The notes under the pieces: generated by a model
What the model was told of the DNA's origin: nothing
Databases searched by the model: none
Seen by the model: the letters and a program-made list of their open reading frames with translations, nothing else
From: Kalaharituber pfeilii
Lineage: Eukaryota; Ascomycota; Pezizomycetes; Pezizales; Pezizaceae
Assembly: GCA_015179045.1 (NCBI GenBank)
Contig: WHUZ01000023.1
Location: 248,001 to 312,000 of the forward strand
Direction of reading: 5' to 3'
Length of the DNA: 64,000 nt
Position numbers and translations under genes: made by a program
Shown here: piece after piece, positions 22,889-35,042 of the stretch
Numbering within the stretch: the first letter of the stretch is position 1
Layout: the number at the start of each line of letters is the position of its first letter

Positions 22889-24016
22889 TATAAGTACATG
22901 TCAGCTAGTATCTAATTCACGAGAGCTATCTAACATTCAAACCGACAAAAAAGCGCTACCTAATATATAACTCAACAATAATACAGATGCATATATGCTG
23001 GACTACACTACACCACACCACAAATCCATCCAATCCCTGCGCTGCGACGAGCCTTCCGAGATCTCTCTGTGCTGCTTACCTTACTAGAAACTTGTTTACC
23101 GATAATCCTCAATGGTATACTAGTAGCTTCGGAGTGACCCCACACATACATACGTAAACAAAAGCACCAAGTAAGTACAAGTAAGTAGCAGTAGCACCGA
23201 TCATTCAAGATATTTTCCTGCTTCCAAAAAAAAAAAAAAAAAAAAAAAAAAAGTTCCAACCCGCCAAACCCCCATCACCAGCACCCCCAAAGCCATAATA
23301 TACCTCTAGATATACATGATCCAGCAAGATTATATCCACGTACTGGCGTTGTATGTAATGTATGCGGGGAGGAGGTGGAATAAGATCTGGTTTTCACATT
23401 ACACAGTGTATACAAAACTATTTCGTCCGCGTTACCCTCAATCAAGTTCACTGTTCCCCCCTTAAGGCACAGAGTGAGTACATAACAGTAAACAACTCCA
23501 TTGCCTCTCAGATTATAGAGATAGGAAAAAAAAAAATTTTCTCTGTACACATGTATTTTTGTATTTTTGTATTTTTATTTTTTCACATAGTTGCGTACTA
23601 AATACCGCATATCCTACCAACTTTTATAACCAAGGAGTTTTGACTTTCACAAATCCTCTCTCTTTTTCTACCTTCGCTAGATAATATACAGATACAAACT
23701 TCATGTAAACGGTTATTAAGCATTTTCTATATTTATGAATTTCTCTATATAAACACAAAATTCCGTCGTATTTTGGTAATGTTCTATATCAATAACGGTG
23801 CGATAGGTTCAAAAATAAATACAGTAAATAGAAGTGAAGGGGGACTATTATATGCCAAAAAACAAAAACTCAAACACTCAAAAAGTTGTTAACACAAACA
23901 CAAAAATACAAACCAACTGTACAAAACACCACAACACAAAATCAACAATACAGCACATGCGCGCTGTATAAATTCTCACTCACAAAAGAGTCAACTTGCG
24001 GTATGACTCACTCATT

Positions 24017-24071
24017 CCCTTCTTCCCTCCTCCCTTCTTCCCTCCTCCCTTCTTCCCTCCTCCCTCCTCCT
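24017..24071. repeat. 15-bp pyrimidine minisatellite, about 3.5 copies
   Basis: Tandem copies of a CTTCTTCCCTCCTCC-like unit just past the ELG1 stop codon (in its 3' UTR side). The pyrimidine-rich bias continues into the ELG1 C-terminal coding part. Confidence 0.85.
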
Positions 24072-24089
24072 CTCCCTTCATCTTCTCCA

Positions 24090-27000
24090 TCATCTCCTCG
24101 ACCTTTTCTCCCCAACCCTCTCCCCCGTAGATACCATCCACCTCGCGTTCCCTCTCAAAAAATACCTCTCTTTTCTCCCCCTACCTGCACCTCTGTCTCC
24201 ACCTTCCATCGCCAGCCTTGCTGCCCTTGTACTCCTCCTCGCTTCCCTCCCTCCATTACCACCCGCAGACAACAAATTACTCGTCTTGATTCTCGCCTCC
24301 TCCCTCTTCTGATCATATCTGACTATCGCTCTCGTGTATGGTGCGATGTCGAGCACGAGTTTAGGTAACGGGCCGTGGATCGAGGTTGTCGTGATAGCAG
24401 TTCCAGAAATCGATGCACCGCTAGAGGAGGTGGAGGAGAGGGCGGTTGTAGTTGCGGGGGGCGCGGCAAGGTGCGTGAACGCAGACTGTATGTACTGGGC
24501 TGGAATGGACGCAGTTTCGCGTTCGGTACGGAATCGCGCGGAGATGGCTTGGACGATGCGTTGGGGCGTGAGCATGGTGAGTTCAGCGGAGGGGGGTAAG
24601 AGTGCGTTAGTTTCGCTGGCGAGGAAACAGCGGGCGAGGGAGCGAATGCAGGTAGCGAGGGAGGTGAAGGTGCCGCGGGAGGTAGGGTTGGAGGGCCATG
24701 GGTCAGTTTGAAGCATGGTGTAGCCGAGCAGATCGTCGATGGTTGAGGAGGGGGAGCGTTTGGGTTGTGTTGGGTCGAGGATGGGCTGCAGTGAAATAAA
24801 TTATTAGTTAAGGAAAAACATTGACAAAAGAAGTGAAGGGTACAAACATTCTCGAGCGTCCTCATCCCCGGCCCAGCATAGACATCTGCATCGCTCAGTG
24901 CTTCCGCATACACACTAAATGCATGTGATGCCAGACGCTTGTGTTCATACGCCTTCAACTCCCCAATCTGCTCCGTCCATCCTTCCATCCCCCTCATTGG
25001 CCCCTCTCCATCTGTACCCACGTCAATGCACCATTCCTCCCACACAGACTTCCAAATATCGTCCTCGCCCAGCATCCTTCCGGTGCTCTCTTGTGGCGTC
25101 ACACCGTCGTCCTCTTCCTTTTTAGGGACCCATCCCATTCCTCCTATATAAGTATTTTCTGAAATGACCCGTTTTCTTTCACCGTTATCGTCGATGTCGC
25201 ACCCAACAGGGAACCTCTGAAGGATCCAGTCTAGCCCAGCACGACGATCCCCTATCCCCATCTGACACCAGAAATTGAGCTCCATTATCATAGCCCGCAA
25301 GTCTCCTTTCATGGTATTATAGAGAGCAGAAACCTCACTCCGCTGTAACAGATGCCCTTCATTTGCTGCCATAAGGAGTAAATAATCGACCGCAAGATCC
25401 TCCGGGGGCGCGGAGAGTCGTAATATTGCATGTAATGATAAATCGTCGATTGGCAATAATGATTCATCATTACATGTCATCACAATTGGACGTTTTGATT
25501 GTCCCATTAATGTCATTACTGTTGCCCAAAATTGTTTATCCTCCTCATAGAGCAAATCGACTTCCTCAAGCAAAATCAAGGACTGAGTCTGCTGAGCCTT
25601 CTCAATGAGCTCTTCAACTTGTTTCTTATTTTTTCGCCTGTTTTTGGTATTTTGAAAAAAATTTGGATCAAGTGGATTGACCTTTTGTTGGTGAACTAGA
25701 TGATTTTTGCTCATTTCCCCTACCTGATCCAATATGTCCTTCCCACTGCGCCGAGTACCTGGGTTGACCTCAAAGACTTGATATCCCATTTCTTTAGCAA
25801 CAGCATACACTGCTGCCGTCTTACCACACCCATGAGGGCCGCTGATTACAACTGCATTTACCATTTTACCGTTCTCGCCCCCACCTATGGCGGTGAGCCC
25901 TCCATCTGGCACATAGCCCAGTTGAGCAGCGAGTGATGCTCGCTTGTCACCTGTTCTTATAGCTGATTTTTTGGACTGAGCACTGAAAATGCCTGGCACA
26001 CCAGTGGAACCGTTATCCTCAGGATCGGTTATCTCATCCATTTCATCCTGTTCTTCATCAGTATCTACTAGAAAATCATCGAGTCCATCCCCCTTTGTCC
26101 TCTTCCTTTTCTTCTTTCGCCGTCCTCCTTTTGCGTTCGTTGCGACATTTCCAGCTCCATCCCTGTTCTTCTGCTTTCGTTTTTTCTTTTTCGGGTTCCC
26201 AGGTACCTCAGAGCCTGAATCGACTGCTAGTTTCTGCATCCAGTCCCGCAAGACCTCCATCTCTCGGCCAACTTGGAGTACATCCGCAGAACACTGTGGG
26301 GCATATTTATGTGTCCATAATAGAGACTCGTGAGCTCCAATATCGAATGGAGTGACAATGGTATATAGTAAACGATATAACCATTCTAATGCAGAATGTA
26401 GCCTTTTTTTCTCTGTTTCTTCTGATACATCTGAGGCTACGGAGTCTTCTCGGGATTCCGGTATTGTCGCTGGCCCTGGATAGGGTAGCCGTGTAACAGT
26501 CCGCTTCCTTATTTCATCTTGCAACCGTGATCCAGTCATTATTGCTCTTCGCGGCAGCTTCAAGGTTGAAGACACACGGAAGTATTCTTCTTCACGGAAA
26601 TTTGGCTCCATCAATTTCTTCATGCATGTTTCAATATGTAACGACTTGGATAGATTCTCAAGTAGGTCTTCTGCTGCCGTAATCTCTACTTTTCTTGTTT
26701 TTAACTTTCGCTCTGTACGATATTTGGTGCCTATCTGACTTTGAAAAGCCATGTCCGGAGAACGCTGTCGAACATGCCTCTGTTGTGCATCAGGCCATGG
26801 AGTCTCCATAAGCCCTGACAGCCTCAAAACGGCTCTACTGGCTGGACTAAGTAGTGGTTTCGAGATGCCCTCCGAAGATGGTGGCACTGAGATTGGCATT
26901 TTTTCCTTTGATGTTGAAGAGAACTTCGGAACGATATTCACGGCAGGGATGGTATTGGATGGGGAATCTCGCTTAGGAGGATTCTGTATCACAAGTTGTG

Positions 27001-27917
27001 TAGCCTGCTGCTTCTTCATACCTCCTGGGGCGAAGAAAGGATGGACTGGTTTGGCCTCCGACTTCTTTATACCTCCCAGAGTGAAGAAAGGATGCACTGG
27101 CTTTGGGGGTGGAGCTGGGTTTGCGGCTTGAGGAAGGTCTTGCTCCTTCACAATTGGTGCTGGAGATTCATTAGCTGCATTGGGCTTCGCTGCATCTAGA
27201 GCTACGTTTGGATCAGCCTGTTTGTCATTGGAGACCACCTCTGCTCTCGGCGAATCAGCCATCTCTATGTCCTCTGATTGCACATTGACTGCTTCAAGTA
27301 CGACAGCCTCACTCTCGTGTGTAGGGGATTTTTTCCTCCGTTTCCGCCGCGAGTGATTCAGATCCACAGCTGCTTCAGAGGTATCCTCCTCCAGTATTAC
27401 ACTACCTACATCGATCTCAGCTTCTAATTCACCACTGGCTGTGTTTCTCCTCACTGGTGAATTTCGCTCAGAACGTGAGGCCGACCTAGTTACTCTTGAA
27501 GAAAAAGCTTTGATTGCCTCGGGACGATCAATAATCTGCACATCATCTCCATCTTCATCCTTTTTCTTGCGCTTACCCCTCCGAGGTGTGGGATTTTTCG
27601 CAATTTCTGTAGCTGAGGTTTTAGACCGGCTTCTTCGTGCCTTCACTGATTGGGTATCATTCTGAGTCTCCTGTGCTGAATCCGGGGGGGTGAGCGCTGC
27701 GGCCGCTGAGGCAGTTGGCTCTTTCTTTCTCGATCGTTTCGACTTCTGCGCCGCCGACTGCTGTTCCATGCATTTCTGTACTGATTTCAGAGTTAAATCA
27801 GAAGCAAAGGGAGTGTTTAGATAGATGGAGAGGAGAAAGGGAGTGAAGCTGGAACATACGCCCTTCTTTTGTGAATATGGAAGCCACCGGGCGGGCAACG
27901 ACTGCAGTCGAGGCCAT
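24090..27917 (-). CDS. ELG1: Elg1, RFC-like PCNA unloader (ATAD5 homologue)
   Basis: Large subunit of the Elg1 replication-factor-C-like complex, which takes PCNA off DNA behind forks. Exons: 27917-27860 (MASTAVVARPVASIFTKEG), 27780-24848 and 24785-24090; introns of 79 and 62 nt (donors GTATGT and GTTTGT); 1228 residues. A basic, Ser-rich N-terminus (KSKRSRKKE) leads to an AAA+ core. Walker A is GPHGCGKTAAVYA near residue 665; Walker B is LILLEEVD near 757; a sensor-1 like VMTCND follows. An internal Lys-rich nuclear-signal-like stretch (PKKKKRKQKNRD) lies before it. The C-terminal domain closes with LDIAPYTRAIVRYDQKREEA and NLLSAGGNGGR. Without splicing the frame would run into a different reading frame after LEN, so the second intron is needed. 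Neighbours give no functional hint. Confidence 0.92.
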
Positions 27918-28678
27918 TGCTTGTGCTGGCGGCGTCTTTGTACTCTTGGCCTCCGGCTCGGTTGTGGACATTCTTCGGTATCGAGGGGTTGCGCGGTGAA
28001 TGCGAGGGCAGCCCGGAGGGAGCCCGGCGCACTGCGAGATTTATAGCAGCAGGTCGCTTTGGACGTGGAATGGACGTGTTGCAATTAAGCGACGCGCCGG
28101 AAACTCTTAGTGCGTCAAGTGGCCTACAACAGCACCCCAGTCAGCACTCTGCGCATCTCCACAGCGAGGGCATCTGCCCAAAAGCCACTCTGCCCCAAAG
28201 CCACTCAGGAAGAACTGCATACGCTGCCGCGTCTGACTGCCGGAGAATCGTGGGCCTGCTCTCGCCCGCGTGCTCCAGCGCAAGGTGGCGAACGGCGTCG
28301 GTCAACGGGCAGCCGCCGCGTCTTGGCGTTTAGCAAACTTCGCCGGGTTCCTCCAGGGTATTGCATATTTTTCAGCATCTACATACTTGCATCTATCAGT
28401 CTGTGATTCGCGCCTCATGAGGTTGCATAGGAACTAAGGTACGCTTGCTGCATACGAGCGCATACAAGTAGTAGTGGCTGTGTTGTGGCTTGAAGGACGG
28501 GGTGGCGGGGAGATTAGTCCGGTGCATTTGAACTTTATTACTAGATTCAGTATCATAATCTCGCTCAACTACGGTGCGAGGCTACTCTGCTAGAGCAACC
28601 CAAACCGAGACCCAGCAAAGCTAAGCAGTTACTGTATCTGGCTCGAGACTGACCTCCCCTCATCATCAGACAAGACAA
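27918..28678. other. ELG1 upstream region, GC-rich
   Basis: Promoter side of ELG1 with GC-rich DNA (27.95-28.34 kb) that includes a short direct repeat of AAAGCCACTC near 28180-28207. No gene recognised; frames running through here in the ELG1 direction are out of the spliced model. Confidence 0.5.
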
Positions 28679-29283
28679 TTGAGACCAGACCTTTCATCAC
28701 TTTACCCCAACTTCCGCTTCGTACATCACTATGCCTTGGCCAGCAATAATTCCCAAAGCATATGTCTAGCTCAACCGGATGGTCGGATATATGAGTGGAG
28801 TTTTAACGGCCCATATAATGCGCTGCTCTTCCACTTGTTTTCCGGTAGAAGAAGAATATATCATTGATCCACACAAAAAACACGCCCAGAACAATCGGAA
28901 TCTGCCGATTTCACGACCATCTTCATTGTTACATACAAAGAACATCCAGTCTTCTTCGTCGAAATCAGGCCTTCAGATCATATCAACAGCATTTATCCTG
29001 TGCAGCGGCGGACAGAGAGATGAGAGAGACTTTTAAGAGCCTTGCAGACCGTGTTGATATCCCTATCTTGTACGGAATAAGTGCGATGGGTACGAAAGTC
29101 TGCTTTTACACATACGATAAACAAACTGGAAGTCTTTCCGCAAAGGTTATTCGGAGTGATGGAGAGTGGGTGATCGATGCAGCACATGCATGCCGTTGGA
29201 GCCTTGATATCATGACGCCTGAGGGAGAGGAGAAACTTCACCAAGTGGTGAGTCAGATTAAGAAGATGTGCACCCAGTTGTAA
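28679..29283 (+). pseudogene. Frameshifted relic of a fungal protein family of unknown function
   Basis: Consecutive segments in all three plus frames read as one protein domain. In order: YEWSFNGPYNALLFHLF (frame of 28679), then FPVEEEYIIDPHKKHAQ (shift within a TTTT run near 28841), then ADFTTIFIVTYKEHPVFFVE followed by IRPSDHINSI (shift near 28900), then ADREMRETFKSLADRVDIPI, LYGISAMGTKVCFYTYD and a final RWSLDIMTPEGEEKLHQVV, IKKMC up to TAA at 29283 (shift near 29005-29020). I recognise this pattern as a conserved fungal family often found in many copies and without known function. At least three frame changes in 600 bp, with no matching splice sites, mean the gene is broken. A short 139-residue frame starting at 28864 is the longest intact remnant. 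Confidence 0.75.
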
Positions 29284-32200
29284 AGGTCAGTTCGAGCTTC
29301 CGTTTTCATATTATTTTTTTGAGGTTTACTGATATGCATTAAGGGATTTGGTTGAAAGCCGGGCCACCATTGGAATGTGTGGTGAGTTATTGCCGTTTAC
29401 TGCGAATATGAAGGTCGGTTTGTAGTTGTCATTTATAGTAGTGGGTCATCACTGGTTTGATTGAAGGTTGTTGGATATTTTACGGTCGGAGACTGTGTGT
29501 TCGGATGGAGAAAGTTTGTTAACAGTTCAACTCTTAGGTGTTAGATAGTTCTGGGATTCCGAGCGATGTTTGCTTACTGCCAAGCAACACGAGGCCAGCT
29601 CCGGTGCGCCAAGCTTCCGGCTTGCATGTCCGAGCATTGACCGCCGAATAACTTTTGCCAAGATCTGCAACTTGCCCAACCGTACCATTCCGGTGCGGTC
29701 CTATACCAACAGTCCAGGCCTGTCCCTCCCCATGGCTGCCAATGTATTTCCTACTTAAGAATCGAAATGATACTGCTGAAGATAACAGTAAAAAGCTCTA
29801 CATAGTAGGGCGTCTTCGCCGACTCGGAAGTCAATTGCCACTCCTCTGATCTCTCAGAGGATAGATGGTTCTCAAATCAGCAGTCTGACAAGGTAGTATG
29901 CCACTATAATGAATCCTGCAACCGCAACCGCGAAGGATATTTTGGAGCTTGTTGCCGGCCGTAGATAGCTTGTAGATGAATGAGCTGGCATTATGAACAA
30001 TCACATCCAACGATATCTGTGATATTAATCTCTACTCTACCGGTATCGGCCCTGCTCCCAATCTAACAGGAAGCCAGTCCATCACCTTCTCACCGTTCCG
30101 ATGTAGTCTCTCTCAAGCCCTCTGCAGCGTTTGTTAATCCTGTTTTCACAATAGATTTCTAATTGTCACCTTGCCAATGCAAAATTAATATCCTACACGC
30201 TACTTACTATTATCCCATCACTTCTTTCGACAGCTCCCCACGGAGATATCATTCCCCAGTGCTCCACGGAAAATACTCTCTCTTCCAAGTGGCAGATGCT
30301 ATTTTTGTGCATGCGGGAGTAGCAGCAGCGGCGTGGAAGTCGTATGCAAGGTGGCCCCAGGGGATATAAAGGTGAGACTTTCTGCCGCTCCAAACAGGGC
30401 AGAATGGATGGACATCAGGCGAGGAGAGAGATGATCATGCTGAAAAATGAGTTGAGAAAAACGGATGCGCTATTTTATTATTTTATGACTTGGCTAGGAC
30501 AGCAGGATCTTTTTTTTTTTTTTGAGCCTTCTTGAACTTGCCCTCCAACTGTGGAAATGAGTGTTGTTACCCTGAACTATAATTCACACAGACTTCGTGG
30601 GCATTGCAATAGTGACTCTTCGTACTTATTTCCCCTCATATATTTAGCGTCACACAGTTTTCTCCTACCTTGGCATGACGATGGTTTGCGGCTCTAGACT
30701 CCTTTTGCCAACACTTCAGTTTGCCCATCAGGGAGTGATTTTTTGCATCCTGTGGATTTGGTGGGGTTCGGGCTCCTGATGCATGGTGGTCTTTTGGATA
30801 CTCGCTTTCACTTTGCGCTCACTGCTATCTGGTGAACGGACCGACCCCTGTAATTGCTAGATATGTGTATACTGAGCTTGCACACTATTGAATAATTGTA
30901 GAAAGAAGCAACTTCGGCGGGCTGCTGGGTGCATTAAAATGCTAAGCTTTACGGAGTATATACATAGTCCATTGCCGTGGATGAGGCTTGATGCAATAGA
31001 CAGGTTTTATACAAACCCTGAAATTTGCGGGTAACTTAATTAGTACCCTGAGAGTGCGTCAGGTTTTGTAAGTTAGCCTAAAAACTCAGGAATTCACTAC
31101 CGGTACACTACAAACGTTGTGATGTAGGTTGTGGTGTACTAGTCGCTGAATTGACAACTGGAGATTGAGAAGTCCGTGGAGGGTGCCCACAGCGTCGTAC
31201 AGGGATAGATTTTTTTGAGTAGGTAGAGGAGTGCTATGGCTCATTTTTCGTGTTTATTGGATGTAAATATCTTTAGAATTGAGTGTTGTGGGAATTTTAC
31301 ACTCTTAATGGTCAGTTTTCCGGATTTCGGAAGGGAAATTCTCAGGACTTGGTATAAATATACACGTTGTTGCTAAGGCAACGTATTTTTCCCCCAAACC
31401 CTGAAAAAAGTTCGGGGTTTATGAAACCCCTCTAATAATGTTGGTTTATCATTTGTGCTGCTGTAGTTTTGTAACTTGGAAGCCTTCAGAATGATTTTGA
31501 TGAAACAAGTGACGCTCGTGTCGAGATTCCATGTCTAAAGTTGGCTGAATGACCAATTGAGGAGTTGGATACAACAGAAAAGTAGCGGTGTGTTATGTGT
31601 TGAAATTTTTAGTATAGGATTGGCGATATAAGCTGGGATGGCAGCGGGAGATGTTTCTCGGTGGCACATATCCAATTGTTGTTAGCAATATATGAAGAGA
31701 AGGAGACGGGACAGGTGATCATAAAACGGAGACGGAAACTGTCTCAAGGACATCGCATTCATAGCTTGGGGCCTCTATGGCCGGTAAGTCATCCAGTGCA
31801 CAGCCCCTACCATAGGCCAGATCTGCTAAAGCGTGGATAACCCGAACTCGTAACATGAGCATCACAATTCTATGCTCTGTCTACCTCATCCTCTTTGCAG
31901 TCCCCAAGCCCAATTCTGACCAATTCTACCGATTAACAGGTATAAAGCCCGTTCATGATCCATTACGGGCCACTGACGGCTTCATTAGAACACTTGGTGA
32001 TGTGGTTGGATGGCAGTATATGTTGGTTTGTTGCTGAACTTGTTAGGGCTAGAAGAATATTGCCGTGGCTAGACAAGTGGCCGTAGAGGAAGGACGACTA
32101 CTTCAGGTGCTTTTGCAGTGTTTATTGCGCCGTTGGAGAACATGGGCCTCCTGCAGCGCCAAACGGTAGTGCTGGGACACCATGGTTTTGGGAATGTTGT

Positions 32201-32874
32201 GTGTTTTGAGAAGGGCGCCTTAAGCCGTATGATAGTGACATGTTCTAGAACAATAACGTTTCCTAAGTGGCAGTATCCGCCAGGAAGGAGGAGGGAGGCT
32301 GGATCGCTATTCAAGTGTTTACAGTTAGCCCTGGTTGATTCACCACTCTCCGTATGGTAGGAATGTCGCCCCTCCGAGAGGCTAGTGCAAGCAGACTAGG
32401 TATGTCGTAGATGCTACATACAGCCACACGCCGGCCGTTGAAGCCTCCAACTCTCGCAAGAGCCCCCCCAAACAACCCATTCTGCCTCATAGTCAAACAG
32501 GCGCTCAATCCGACTCGGAAACCAGCCCCATCATTTCCAGCAAACTGTTTCAAAATCTCAGGTGTCGATCATTCAGCGGCTAGAGTACTCGGTACAACAC
32601 CATTCAGCGCCCATCGAATGCCTGATTGAGTCAAGATCTGCGCAGAGCTCTGCTTCTTTGCCCTCTCAAGGGAACCAACAGGCGAACAGGGATTTTTAGT
32701 TGGGCCGGGCGAATGCATTCCACGCTTAGCTTTTACTTTACAGCGTTTGGTGTATTGCACTAAGGTGGTTTCTGGGAGTCTCTCTCATTGAATGCTAGTT
32801 GTTCTGCCATGCTGTGGACACTTCTTATCACTGCATGGAGCGACTTCCTGTCAAACATCTGCAGGCTTCATCCT

Positions 32875-32960
32875 CTCGGTTGGGGCTCTCAATTGAGCAG
32901 TGTGACGACGGCGACATCTCGGTTGGGGTTCTCAATTGAGCAACGTGACGACGGCGACAT
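32875..32960. repeat. 43-bp tandem duplication
   Basis: Two adjacent 43-nt units (32875-32917 and 32918-32960) beginning CTCGGTTGGGG and ending GACGACGGCGACAT; 40 of 43 positions agree and all three differences are transitions. It is followed directly by GCTAAT repeats. Confidence 0.92.
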
Positions 32961-33001
32961 GCTAATGCTAATGCTACTGCGATGCAGTCAGACTAGCTAC
33001 T

Positions 33002-33064
33002 CTTAGTCTGGTTGCACTACCCCTCGTTGCACTACCCTACGAGGGGTAGTGCAACCAGACTAAG
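33002..33064. repeat. Perfect inverted repeat, 25-bp arms, 13-nt loop
   Basis: Left arm 33002-33026 and right arm 33040-33064 are exact reverse complements (arms start CTTAGTCTGGTTGCACTACC). The 13-nt loop repeats the arm's TTGCACTACCC word, so the left side is also a partial tandem repeat. Such a structure would make a strong RNA or cruciform hairpin. Confidence 0.95.
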
Positions 33065-35042
33065 CCACTCTTACAATAATACCGTTCCTAATGTGGACCG
33101 CAACTGGCGCCAGTGTCTCTGATGCAACCAAGAGGTCTATTCGATTGGCAACAAAGTTTGATACTCATTTTACATTTTATATTATTACGCGGAGAGGGAG
33201 CGTGGCTGTACGGTGCATTCAGTGGTATGAATAGGTATCTGGTGGCAAATGAGCCTAAGGCTACCGTCAGCCTATGTTGCTGGGCTGTTTCGAAGGCTAA
33301 TAGAAATTTTGTAGTGAGACAGGTGATTCGTGAGGGATTGATGGGAGAAATATGATGGCAACGATAAATGTCACGAGAATATCTTTGGGCGGACCAACCA
33401 CTAACTATGCTTGGAGTATCCCTTGGGTGCACAAGACATGCAGTGCGCGGAGACGCCCCCTGTCAAAATCATAGCAACTCAACCAAAATGTGTTTATTTG
33501 AATTCTGGAAAAGGAGTTGAACTCTGTAATAGTTATTTATCCGGTATAATATTTTTCTGTAATTTTTATTTTATTTTTTGCTATTTTATTGATCTTATGT
33601 TGATTTTTCCTGAGCATTGCTAAAAGGTGGTTTTTTGGTGTTGAACAGGGGGTGGTCTCGGCGGTATGTCTCGCGCACCCAAGGGATATCATACGAGTAC
33701 AAAATGCACAGGCCAGCTCAGGTGGGGAGAAGCTTTTCCCAAAGAGTTTCCTGCGTGTACGCCTTTGAGGAAGCTATGCTCATTTTCGACAGCAAATTGT
33801 TTAGGACAGTTCCTTTAGTGGAGCGGGAGCTAACGAATCATAGGGTGGGCCAATCGCATACCCGCAAAGCACGGACAATAACGGTAATAGTCTGGTTGTA
33901 ACGGTGGCTATGAGACATCGGTACGCAAGCCCTCGCCGTCTATTGTTGTTGATACCATTGCTTGGCTGATGTGATGGACCCTTCACCCTCCTACCAATAC
34001 GAGACATCTCGGTTCATCTCGAATATATGAAATCTAGGCCTCGCATATCGACGACATGCGCGGCCTTGGACCCCGAAAGTGAGCAGGTTTAATGTCACTG
34101 ATAAGGTCGCCAAGTGTGTTGGAACATGCCGTGGCGCCGTGGGATTATGTGCAGTGATTGGCGGGAGGGGTATGCATGTTGGTTGGGCACCCTGTCAATT
34201 CGCCATCTTAGTGGGTGCAGTCAAGTGATGAATGTGGGCAGCGCTAGGATGGGCAAGGGCCTTCTGTTTGAACGACGATATCAGGATTCACCTCTGGTGG
34301 GACGCGAGTGGAGAAGGTCTGAGTCAAGACCAGGTACCAAAGACAGGATCAGAAGGAAGGACTCTTGGGACGTAGAGTACATGCACAATGATACGGTTAA
34401 AAGTGGGCCCAGGGACGCTGCTATTCAATTCTACATCCGCACAAAGCATTTCCACTGTGACATTTATTTTTTACCTGGTCGGCATTTGGAATAAGTCAAC
34501 GTTGGTGGAAACGGTGTACCTGAGCTATACTGCTTCATATTATAGGGCTTTATCCAATACTTTACGCCTCCTCAAACCGGGAGTTGAAGTTGTCGATCCA
34601 GGCACCACCGAAAAAGATCATCGCGACCACCAGCGCATCCATAAGCGCCGGCTAAATCTTAGGGCTTCGTTTTTCATCCCATCAATCTAGCTCCTGGGAA
34701 CCTACCCTATCAATATTGAGAAACGCGCTTGCAGCCCTCGTCTGTCGTTTAAACGTTCCCCTGCAGCTGACTGCTACAGGGCTCGTTCTTGAGTGCGTTG
34801 TGTGGGGATCGCTTTTTTCTTCATATTCGGAAGCTCCACACATCTACTCATTTTTTTTGTGTATCGTTCGATTTCCTTAACTTTTATATCAGAGAAGCTT
34901 TCTTTCCGCCTGATTTTATTACTCTTACTCCTTCGTTCATACACATCACCATCGACTCTTTGCAGTGCATTGCCGTAATTCATTCTTCATTCGTTGTACC
35001 CTAAGATTTTGATCTTTATATCTGTATCTATTAACTTCCGCG

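Larger units (their letters stand above)
21437..24089. other. Convergent intergenic region with a MITE and T/A tracts
   Basis: Between the 3' ends of STE50 and ELG1. It starts with a T-rich 3' flank (21.44-21.72 kb) and contains the 824-bp inverted-repeat element described separately, a 27-A run at 23226-23252 and AT-rich DNA up to the ELG1 terminator side. No protein-like frame. Confidence 0.55.
29284..35042. other. Gene-poor region of 5.8 kb
   Basis: I find no complete gene. Short frames near 31.86-32.76 kb (both strands) and 33.6-34.5 kb have mixed composition that could be old coding remnants, but I recognise none. The region holds a 43-bp tandem duplication and a strong hairpin (listed separately). 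The last 300 bp are T/C-rich and form the leader of the PLAC8-family gene. Confidence 0.45.

Noticed and set aside
24323..24785. ELG1 C-terminus in the unspliced frame ending at 24323
   Set aside because: It becomes Pro/Ser low complexity, while splicing 24847-24786 restores a conserved C-terminal domain ending at 24090.
27918..28084. Extension of ELG1 to a more upstream Met at 28084
   Set aside because: The extended N-terminus is produced by reading through the 79-nt intron; a short first exon from 27917 splices in frame with a consensus donor and acceptor.
28560..28660. Possible 5S rRNA-like words before the pseudogene
   Set aside because: Only a few short words match; no full set of internal control boxes or helix pairing.
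31855..32760. Protein-like short frames on both strands
   Set aside because: Composition is plausible for old coding DNA but I recognise no family and cannot link them by splice sites.
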